The notes under the pieces are model-generated. The model was given only the letters and a program-made list of their open reading frames with translations. It was not told the origin of the DNA and searched no databases. Positions 55,556 through 64,000 of a stretch of 64,000 bases of DNA are shown here, one piece after another (position 1 is the first letter of the stretch; every line of letters begins with the position of its first letter). Source of the stretch: Mugil cephalus (taxonomy: Eukaryota; Chordata; Actinopteri; Mugiliformes; Mugilidae); assembly GCF_022458985.1 (NCBI RefSeq), contig NC_061771.1:19417501-19481500 (forward strand). The letters run 5' to 3'. Made by a program: the position numbers and the translations under genes.

Positions 55556-57840
55556 GTGCAAAGTCATAAAGTACATTGTGAGCAATTATTACATTATGAG
55601 TTGCATTATTATAGGCGTTTTCAGCAGTGGGCAGGAGTCACACCTGACTGGTCTCTGGCTACACAACCTCAGTGGAAAAAAACAATGATCAACTGTGTGT
55701 TGTGACTGTGAGGTACAGTAGCTGGTCTGTTGGATCGGAGCACACTGTGAATAATTACAAACTATTACAACGATTAATAGGAAGGCAACATCCTCACATC
55801 TGAAAATCATTTGACTTTCAAAACAGACGCACGTTCTTCCTCTGTTAGCTGTATTTGTACATACAATCGTGTTCTGTCTTTATCACTATTTACTGACTGT
55901 ACGCAAAAAATTTAAATTTTCCCCAAGAACTTCAAAATGTCACCTGAGTGAACAAGCTGGACTGAACTCATTATTTGTGATAGACTACTTATTTTTGGAT
56001 GTCACTTTCAAATAGTAATTGTATTTTTGTCTGCAGTGATACACACACACAATTGTTAGAGTAGAGCGTCAGAGGTTGAGAGGAGGGCTGGCTTTCAGGT
56101 TTTCAGTCAGCGTAAAGTGAAATGTTTCTAATTCCAGAGGAAAACAGGTTGAACCAGCTGTGATGTCACCGCTGCCACCAACATGGTACGTCGTGCTTCC
56201 TCTGTCGGCCGCTCTTCCTGCTTTGTCCGAGGTAAGACGACTGATCTCACACATGAAGCTGTTTAATTAGGCAGATAAGGACCTGGGCTACTCTACTTTG
56301 CGGACGGTGTTTGTAGCGTGTGTGAGGCGGCGGCAGGTGTGCTGTGCTTTGCTTGTTGGGGATCGGAGCGAACGCTGGAATGTGTCGTGTTTACATAAGA
56401 GCAGAGTCCCATGTGAGGTAGAGTTTCACGGCTGCGTTCAACAGGTACGTTTAATGACTGATACAGCTGGTTTTGGGTGTCGCGTTGGCACAAAAACACG
56501 ACTAAATGACATTGGTGATGTCACAGCTAGTTGTGTGTTCGGAGTTGCCAACTTTAATGACACAGCATTATTTCTACACTCACAGTAAAAGTGAGTGGAA
56601 CCTGTTTAAAAAGACTGTTTTTGAACCGATCTTATCTCAAAATCTCTTCTATTTTTCTTAAAGTTTAAAAACTCAATGTTTTTTATTGTGTGTTGAAGTT
56701 GGGGTGGTGGTGTACGTTTTTATGTGACTTTGTATAAATGTCGTATTGAAGGAACAGATTTGGAACAGATTTGTACCTATTGTACAAAATGTATTGTACA
56801 GCTTCAGTGCATGTGTGGTCTTCACATTGTGGCTTCAAACTCGGCAGCATTGGGGCGAAAGTCGAATACGCAGTGATATCAAACGCTCCTTTGTTTTGCT
56901 TAGCGGGTTAGGGTGATAACTAACTGTTTCCTGAACTGACTCAAAATACACACCGTCTGGGATAGATTAAAAACTGTATAACACGCTGGGTAAGATAACA
57001 GTCCCAGCACAGTGTTCACTTGCACTGCAGACTTCCATCTACCATTCAGCAGACGAAATAAGTGAATTGTAATAAATCACTGCACCATGCTGTTTTTTAA
57101 TTTTTTTATGACGTATATTGAAAGATGGCGTAGTCTCAAAATGACGCTTTCACTCACCCTCGTTTTTTTGTCCCCCCACAGTCAGATGTATATACATGGT
57201 GGGAGCCTCAGTAGAGACTTTTACAGGAGAATAGCAGCCGTTTACACTGCAGCCAGATTAACATAGATAAGTACACGTGGTTGAGAAACTCCCAGTCCAC
57301 TCTGGCCGCTCCTTCTTGTAGTTTCAGAAATGCTCCAGGGATGAAACTACAGTGTCTTGTTTTGTTGATGTGTCGCTTTATTCAGTCATTTGGTGGCACT
57401 TTGTCTATTTTTCCTTAGATGTATATTTTTGTGTTAGTTATTACTAATATGCTTAACTTTAATGGCGGTGGATTACGTGCTCCAAAGGTCTCATTGTTAT
57501 AACCATCCAAAACAGGGCTTGATGTTTGAGCGTGAAGTTGGCCTCAGATCAGAGGACTGACACTGAGTCATAAGTTACAGCCTTCAGGGTAGAAGAAACT
57601 GCTGACGTAAATCCGCATGAGCTCATTCTATCTAAGCTCCAGCGGACACATTTTTGACATAGCTGGCAAATTTACAGGCGAAGACGGCCTGTTTTCATCG
57701 CAGCAGATATCCGGACTCGTCCTAGGATCGCGTCAACCTATAATTTAGAAGAGAAATCAACACAAAAAGACGTTATATATTTAACCCTGCTCTGGTTTTG
57801 GCCTTTATCTACATCTCTGCTGCCTCCTTTATGTCGGTAG

Positions 57841-58444
57841 CGTCCGGTTTGACTGGATGTTCTTCTGATGGAGCCCCCTACGTACGAGGAGGCCAGTCGC
57901 CACCCTCCTAACGCAGAGGGATTTAGCTTCACCCCTCCCCCTGCCTACGACACCTCCTTCTCCTTACCCTCAACACCTCCTCCCACCTATGGAGAAGCAG
58001 GTGAGATTTAAAAAAACAAACAAAAAAAACTTCTGGTTTCTTTTCCTCCATTTTTATGAGTTGGCAAAATGTGAAGAATTATCAAATAAGTCGACCACAG
58101 CGCAGCCGTCACTAGTTTGTGTTATGTTGTCAATTTGTTTGTGTCATTAGAGAATATCACAAGAATATCACAGGAACTTCTGTCTTTGGAAAAGAAGTAA
58201 TGCTTAAAATTAGAAGTACATAAAATCCAGAGCACAGCAATTTGCAGTACATAAAAAAAAGCTGCAGCTTATAAACACTGATCAGCCACAACATTAAAAC
58301 CGCCAACAGGAGAAGTTGTGTAACACTGACCATCTTGTGACGATACAGTGTTCTGCTGGTTATTCATGTCAATGTTACTCAGACATGTACCACCCACCTA
58401 GACCAGACCAGACCAGACCAGACACCTCCACCCCATGTCCAGCA

Positions 58445-58485
<41 letters not shown>

Positions 58486-59997
58486 ACGGTTTAGGAACAA
58501 CTAAAAAAATATCACCCGTTGACCTGGTCTCCAGTTTCACTAGATCCCAAACTGATCCAGTATCCAATAACTAAAGACCTACCTTTTTAGTCTTGCTAAT
58601 TTTTATTTACCTTCTTTTGAATTTTATTAACTTTATCAATTTATATTTTTTAATCTGACTTTCAGCTGAATTTTACTTATTTTGTATCATTGTTTTTTAT
58701 CATTTTAGTCTGGCCTTAAAACTCATTTAAACTTATTTTATTATTTTTACCTTTTTAGTATGGCTTTTAATTTTATTTTTTTTTATTTTTATCCTTTAGG
58801 TAATTACTAAATTATAGTTATAATTTATACAGTTATTTTTTATCTGTATTGTGTTTCCTCAACTTCAAAGTGGTGAGGGTCGAATAGCATACGTATGTGG
58901 TCTCTTGTGTCTACTGTTTTTTTGTTGTTGTTGTTGTTTTTGTTTTGTTTTTATGTAAAGCACTTTGGGCTGCTCTTTTTGTATGAAAAGTGCTCTATAA
59001 TTAAAGTTCGATCGACTGATGTCCATTCTCTGACGAGTCACAACTGTTTTGGAGGCACAAGGGAGACGTAGGCAATATTTCAAAGGTGGTCACAATGTAA
59101 AGAAACATCAGTTTAAAGGTAGCATTTTAGCACCATGAACAAGTCGCAGTTGTATAGGTTGTCCGCTAATATGTGAAAGACAAAAACTAAATAAGTAGAT
59201 GAATACCATCATGACGCAACCGTCCAACAAACCAAAATGCTTCCAAACACTTGTTAAAATAAACAAAACTAGTGAATCAGCACAATATGTTGACTATGAC
59301 ACTGAGTTGTGTTCTTCACCAAACTATGGAGGGTGATTTAACCATTTTTTCTGCTGCATCTAATACCAACAAATATTTCTTTCTTTGTTCTAGTTACAGT
59401 CCAGACAGATCCCTTTCCTGTCTTGACCCCCCCCTCAGGTCTGGCCGCTGTGACCTCACCTCCCCGACGCGCTGGAGTGACCACGGTGCACCCCACTACG
59501 CAAGGTATCGCGGCCGTGTCTTCACCGCTCCTCTTTAACCCTTTAACCTGTTGTTCTCGCCCTCTGATGTGCTCCTCTGTCCGTCTCAAATGTCAGTCGG
59601 CGTAACAGCGCCCGTCTCCAGGGGACAGCCTCAGTCGGTAGTAGTGACTCAACCCGGCCCCATCGCGGTGACCTGCCTGAGGGACACCTCCGGCTACGTG
59701 TGCTGCCCACACTGCCACCACCTCGTCAACAGTGAAGTCACATACTCGCCCGGAAAGTCTGCTTGGTGCTTGTGCATCCTCCTCATGATGATGGGGTGAG
59801 AGACAACACACACTTACACACACCCACACATACACACACACAAACCAGCATCAACAAAGCCTCACCGCTGTGCTCTGTGTCCGTGTTTCAGCCTGGTCTG
59901 CGGCTTCTGCCTGATTCCGTTGATGGTGCGAGGGCTGCAAGACGCACATCACACCTGTCCACGGTGCGAGAAACCCTTACACGTTTACGTCAGGTGA
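57841..59997 (+). CDS. LITAF-domain membrane protein (SIMPLE/CDIP1-like)
   Basis: Exons 57868-58000, 59394-59504, 59597-59795 and 59892-59997 are all GT-AG and in phase, giving 182 residues. The start follows a likely acceptor at 57840, leaving 27 bases of 5' UTR. The N-terminal half is proline-rich with three WW-binding type motifs: PPTYEE, PPAY and PPTYGE. The C-terminal LITAF domain has the zinc knuckle CPHC (118-121), a hydrophobic membrane-inserting stretch (SAWCLCILLMMMGLVCGFCLIPLM, interrupted by the last intron), and HTCPRC (168-173). Such proteins are monotopic on the cytosolic face of late endosomes/lysosomes and recruit NEDD4-type ligases and ESCRT. It ends in HVYVR rather than the usual TYKRL. 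Whether it is orthologous to LITAF, CDIP1 or a fish paralogue cannot be told by eye. Confidence 0.88.
58279..58560 (+). mobile_element. Family A transposon-derived element (third copy), with CA tract
   Basis: It sits in intron 1 of the LITAF-like gene, starting CTGATCAGCCACAACATTAA. Five CCAGA units (58401-58425) and a (CA)n tract (58448-58481) lie inside, and TCACTAGATCCCAAACTGAT near the end. Most of its length matches 4095-4398 in reverse complement. Confidence 0.7.
58560..59015 (+). mobile_element. LINE 3' UTR and tail
   Basis: A T-rich decayed region ends in AAAGCACTTTGGGCTGCTC and AAAAGTGCTCTATAATTAAA, the typical L2-like fish retroposon tail. It lies directly next to the family A element, so one may have inserted beside the other. 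Confidence 0.55.
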
Positions 59998-60671
59998 TGA
60001 CGTCAGCGTGCACCCCGCTCTTCAGAGTCCACACACACATGGGATCTCATGACACATTTGCGTCACAGTTCGGATGAGTTACCTCAGAAGGTAGGAAGGA
60101 GCGTGTTATCAGCAGCACGCGCTCAACGCAGAGACGGACAGAGGGGAGGTTTACAGCGGAGGGAGCAGATTTAAAACGTTACATGGACATTTTTTGTACT
60201 TTTTTTTCCGTTGCTGCTGCTCCAACCTGTCTCACTGATGGACTCTTTGAAAGCACAGAGCTGCTTTTTACCACACGAAGGACACAATTTTCACCTTGTT
60301 ACCTTGTGAAACCCATTGTGCACGGGGTGACCGTTCAATGCCAAATCTTCAGGACATCACTTTATGAATCGTGTTTCATCTCTGACACGTGCAACTCCTC
60401 TTAAGCTGATGTATTACCACACATGTGAATTCTTGTATAAAGCATCCTTCACAGGGAGACTCACACAATATCATTTTATCCTAAAAACACCCCCTCGGTA
60501 AGAATATATTGCGGTGGGTGTTCATTAAAATCTAATGTGAGCATGCCCCAGATATGCAGAGGCAAAAAGACGAAAAGACAAACAGAGGCGACATTTAAGA
60601 TTTGCACATGGAAAACCCATCACCTTAAGAGGCTGTCATTTATTTTTTTTCTTTAAGGTCACTTAATGATT

Positions 60672-60677
60672 AATAAA
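60672..60677 (+). terminator. Candidate polyadenylation signal of LITAF-like gene
   Basis: AATAAA 675 bases after the stop. It is the first good hexamer downstream; an alternative is at about 60970. Confidence 0.4.
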
Positions 60678-61499
60678 AGCAAACACAGACGATGATTTTA
60701 ATTACTCTGTGGGCGTTTGATTGACGTTTCCCTCTTGTTCCTTTTATCTCTATTGCACATGTTAGGGTGTGACTAATGACACCTTTATTACCCTTGTACA
60801 ATGAAGTGGGTTGGCCTGGTTCAATGCTGTTACGCTGCTCCGCCCTGCAGCTTTCAATCAGTCAGATGAAATCGCATGAACGGCTTTAATGTGATTCAAA
60901 CACGAATAACACTGGATTAGAGCTAGTCATCCAAACTGATTGATGCTTAAAATTTTTAAACCACAGGACAAATAAAACTGTCTTAAAAATAATGATGTTA
61001 TTGTTCGCTATTAAAGATATGTTTACACCACTTAGGCTCCCTGTGTCGTTAGCTTGGCTTTAGCGTTCCTAGAAAGAGCAGTGCTACAAGAGTTTAATCC
61101 TGCACACACGCCACATTCACAAAATACTGTGCCTTCATTACGGCTGGTTCGTGTGAAAGCTAATTAATTTCATGTCGTTTAAACTGTTAATATTGAGTTT
61201 AGTTTCGCCAGAATTGATATTTCTGTCATTTCCATCAGCAAAGGGGACATAAGGTTGACGTCTGTGTTTGTAAATTATTGGTGTGAACTATATTTACTTT
61301 GTCACTGCTCATAACTGTGGCGACAACCCGCTAATTTTATATCAGAAGGTTTTCTTATGTCATATTAGCTGTTTCCCTCTGTTTCCAGTCTATAATAATC
61401 TATATCTTTTTATCTGTAATATTATTAATAATAATAAATTAAGTGATGAAGTCATTACCAGATCACGGACTTCCATTTCCAGCTCTTCTTTTGACTAGT

Positions 61500-61760
61500 G
61501 CACATTTTCGCTCATTTGTGGAAGGCGTGGTCGGGCCGCGCCTATTTCACCTGGCAACGACAAACGCTATTTTCTGATTGGCCGCCGTTATTCTCTGATT
61601 GGTCGCTGATTGAAGGAGAGCCGCCTGCCTTCGCCTCATCAATTCATGGATTACGATCTCTTTTAAAGTCCGTGTGCGGCGACTTGTATCATTTCATCAT
61701 CATTTTCGGCGTGAGAAACGTCACGCGTGGGCTTCCTGAAATGCGTGTGGCGTGAGACTC
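61500..61760. promoter_or_regulatory. Orphan CpG-rich block with paired CCAAT boxes
   Basis: CTGATTGG occurs at 61574-61581 and again at 61595-61602, 21 bases apart (two helical turns), with a third CTGATTG at 61606. The surroundings are CpG-rich (GGGCCGCGCC, GGCGTGAGAAACGTCACGCG), unlike the flanks. This is the layout of an NF-Y-driven promoter, but no exon can be tied to it on either strand. Confidence 0.4.
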
Positions 61761-61919
61761 GAGAGCCCTGTTGATCCTGGTGTATTGATGGCCTGATGGT
61801 TGTGAAAATGATAGGGTAGGCTGCATTGCAGTGACTGATAAATTAATTCAATAAACGTCTTCAGTTGCCTTTAAGAACCCATTAAATAAGCAAGTAAAGT
61901 GTTTTGTTTGTCATTATAC

Positions 61920-62065
61920 ATTATTGTACAAGGTAACTACATGGTCGCACAGTGGGTTGTTGAGCTGCTGCAACTTGACCTGGTGCATTTAGAGGAAACC
62001 GGAGGAAACGCACAAAAACAAGAGGAGAACATGCAAACTGTGCCACCATGCTGCCCCCAGGACTT
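61920..62065. repeat. Fragment of a common fish interspersed repeat
   Basis: It contains GGTCGCACAGTGGGTTGTTG on the plus strand and, inverted, the GTTTGCATGTTCTCC and GTTTCCTCCGG motifs known from an abundant tRNA-like fish repeat. Head and body are in opposite orientation, so it is rearranged. Confidence 0.5.
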
Positions 62066-62485
62066 TGTTCTCTTGATTAAAATGTTTCTTTATTCATTAT
62101 TATTATTATTCTATCATGGTCTTGGTTTTTCTACAAAGCTGTACATTTTGTTCTCTAACATCAGTGCAAGAGGAAAACATTAGCATACCAATATAAGTAA
62201 CTGCCTGTATGCATTTTTTATGCTTTCATAGTGACCTTGTTGAGGCTAACGCTGTTAGGCAAAGGGCACTTAGATATTAGCGATATAAACTGCAGCCAAT
62301 AGCAAAGATCCAGCAGGGCTCAGATAGGAAAGTTAATCAGCTACAGACCGGTGGGTCCAGTCGGCAGATAACGGAGGCATTCACAACTACCTGCTCAGCA
62401 CTGATAGACTTTCACCACTCCCCCTCGGTACCCTCCCCTCAGGCTCGTTCCAGAGCCCAGTTTGTCAGTCTGCAGGTGAACCGCC

Positions 62486-62927
62486 ATGAAGAGGCCGCTG
62501 CTGCTGGGTGTCACGGCCTTCTGTGTCTGTGCGCTTGTTGCCGCCGACAACTCCTTCCCCGAGAAGGATGGAGTTTTACAGCTGAAAAGGGGAAATTTCG
62601 ACAGGGCACTGAGAGCATACAAACAGCTACTGGTGCACTTCTGTAAGTTGTCCACCGAGACGAAGAGAAATCACACTTTTTTGTTCTGTCTGCATTATGT
62701 CTATCCTTACTCTGTGTTTCCTTCAGATGCTCCTCTGTCCGGGGACGGCCATCGCGTGTCAGTGGCGTTTGAAGGCGCTGCTGTGGAGCTCCAGGGGTCG
62801 GATGTCAGACTGGCCGTGGTTGATGTGACTAAGGAAAAGGAGCTGGCCAAAGAGCTCAATGCGACGGGCCACCCTACAATCAGACTGTTCCTCTCTGGAG
62901 ATAAACACCACGCTGTAGCCTGTCCTG
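62486..62927 (+). CDS. PDI-family protein lacking the first active-site cysteines, 5' exons (PDILT-like, partial)
   Basis: Two exons, 62486-62642 and 62727-62927, both GT-AG. The gene continues beyond the right edge. It starts with signal peptide MKRPLLLGVTAFCVCALVAA, then a thioredoxin-like a domain: LRAYKQLLVHF, VDVTKEKELAKELNATGHPT and RLFLSGDKHHAVACPG. The exon 1/2 border splits the active-site Tyr codon in phase 1, exactly as in PDIA2. Where PDIA2 has YAPWCGHC, this protein has YAPLSGDG (residues 53-60), so no redox cysteine pair exists in this domain. Mammalian PDILT, a testis ER chaperone, also has a degenerate site and a Cys-x-Gly at the CPG position, hence the suggestion. A diverged PDIA2 paralogue is the alternative. 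No third exon could be found up to 64000, so intron 2 is over 1 kb. Confidence 0.72.
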
Positions 62928-64000
62928 GTATGTGCAAGTGACAATGAGTAAATTATAAATGATGTCCTTCTAATAGCAGCCTGGTCCTAGACAACACAAA
63001 GTTACATTGTGACATGTGTTCTAACCTGAATGGGCATGGAGGTTATTAGACCCTTTATATCTCTGATAGGAGAGTTTATTAGTTGACAGAGATACCGAGA
63101 ACTGATGAAAAGCTGAAAAATATATGATGTGGTAAAAGTCTGCTTAGGTTTAGGCAAAAAACAGGTTTATTGTTAAGGTGATGGTTCAGATTGTAATAGT
63201 AACCGATTGTAAGTACTATATAGCTTTAGAAAAACTTACACTAGTATCAGCAGTACAGTGATTTGTCTCTGCAACGCCCAGCTTTGCTTCGGGCATGATC
63301 ACTACGACCACCAAGTCCTGATAAACTGTTGGCTTAAAAACTATTTATGTGGTCTTGTTTCAGAATCAGAATCTGAAAAATTTTATTTACCCCGAAGAGC
63401 AATTAGGGGGGCGAAGAGCGGTACACAAAATAAGAGCAAGAGAATAAGATAACAAAAGAATAAAAATTGCAAAAGTGGGCAAAAAAACAAAAAAAACAAA
63501 CAAGAAAAAAAAACAAAAAACAAACAAACAGCATATTATGTACAATGGCAGGCCTGCTGCCAGTAACAGAAGAGAGATGGATTGTGGAAAATAATATCAA
63601 GACCAATATGTTTGTTTGTTTGTCTTCCTGGATGGAGAACAACTGAACCAAGGGTTAAAGTCCGGCTGTACAGGAAGCTACATTAGCTCAAAACTCTCAG
63701 ATGCAACAATAAATGATTTGTTGAAAGTTGAGAGGTAACGCGAGACAACCACTAATCAATGCTGGGTGGGTTTGCTAGAAACTCTAGTAGTTTCTTATTC
63801 GTTTCAGTGAGTTAATTGGCTTCTCATTTGATTTTAAGTATCAGTGCAAACCATTAGTGCGTTTGGTTGCAGATGGATCAAATAAGTTTCAGTGCGAATG
63901 GAAATGAGAAGAAATCCGAAGCTCTATAACTGGACTGTTGAATCTTATTGGCTTCGGCTAAAATATAAAGTGTTTTGTTTTCCTGAATTGACACGAAGTC
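62928..64000 (+). other. Intron 2 of the PDI-like gene, to window edge
   Basis: It begins GTATGT. It contains a retroposon fragment at 63358-63440 (CAGAATCAGAATCTG and TTTTATTTACC) followed by an A-rich run 63480-63530. No acceptor with a PDI-like exon was seen. Confidence 0.55.

Larger units (their letters stand above)
52988..57840. other. Spacer between PDIA2 and the LITAF-like gene
   Basis: Mostly repeats and AT-rich DNA: a TATCG-rich element (53815-54182), a family A terminus (54288-54345), a reversed LINE block (54345-55030) and a palindromic stretch (55500-55620). A donor-like GTCCGAG|GTAAGA at 56231 in CpG-containing sequence may end an untranslated first exon of the downstream gene, but no evidence here proves it. 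Confidence 0.55.
60680..62485. other. Spacer before the second PDI-family gene
   Basis: AT-rich to 61490, then a CpG-rich block with two inverted CCAAT boxes (61500-61760; see separate entry), then a fragment of a common fish repeat at 61920-62065. No coding exon was recognised. Confidence 0.55.

Noticed and set aside
61498-61755. 85-residue frame in the CpG block
   Set aside because: Covers the CCAAT boxes and has no protein signature; better read as regulatory DNA.

Overview
The window looks like chromosomal DNA of a ray-finned (teleost, probably percomorph) fish. The genes are split by GT-AG introns, their proteins are closest to vertebrate families, (CA)n/(TG)n tracts are frequent, and the spacers hold decayed Tc1-like transposons, hAT-like and other inverted-repeat elements and LINE tails typical of fish. 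No prokaryotic features (operons, Shine-Dalgarno sites, CRISPR) are present. All exon models below were built by hand from splice sites and reading phase.

Layout, with every recognised gene on the + strand: (1) 1-2.6 kb, last two coding exons of MND1 (meiotic recombination). (2) 4.95-34.6 kb, the complete TMEM131L gene; 34 coding exons join in frame into about 1526 residues. (3) 37.66-40.6 kb, TLR2, one coding exon of about 815 residues. (4) 42.5-43.9 kb, a gene I identify as PERCC1. (5) 46.5-53.0 kb, complete PDIA2-type protein disulfide isomerase, 11 exons, two CGHC sites, KDEL end. (6) 57.87-60.0 kb, a small LITAF-domain membrane protein. (7) 62.49 kb to the right edge, the first two exons of a second PDI-family gene whose first active site has lost both cysteines (PDILT-like); it continues outside the window.

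From general knowledge, MND1-TMEM131L-TLR2 are neighbours on human 4q31, while PERCC1 and PDIA2 lie on human 16p13.3, as do LITAF/CDIP1-type genes on 16p. The window therefore seems to span a junction between two ancestral vertebrate blocks, in the 2.4 kb between TLR2 and PERCC1. That interval carries long (CA)n and (TG)n tracts and a 54-bp minisatellite.

The genes do not form one pathway. MND1 acts in meiosis, TMEM131L in the secretory membrane and Wnt control, TLR2 in innate sensing, PERCC1 in gut endocrine development, the PDIs in ER folding, and the LITAF protein at endosomal membranes. No obviously new multi-gene system was found. The most interesting points are the PERCC1 gene with a readable promoter, the active-site-less PDI, and the synteny junction. 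Several decayed inverted-repeat elements occur in two or three copies across the window.
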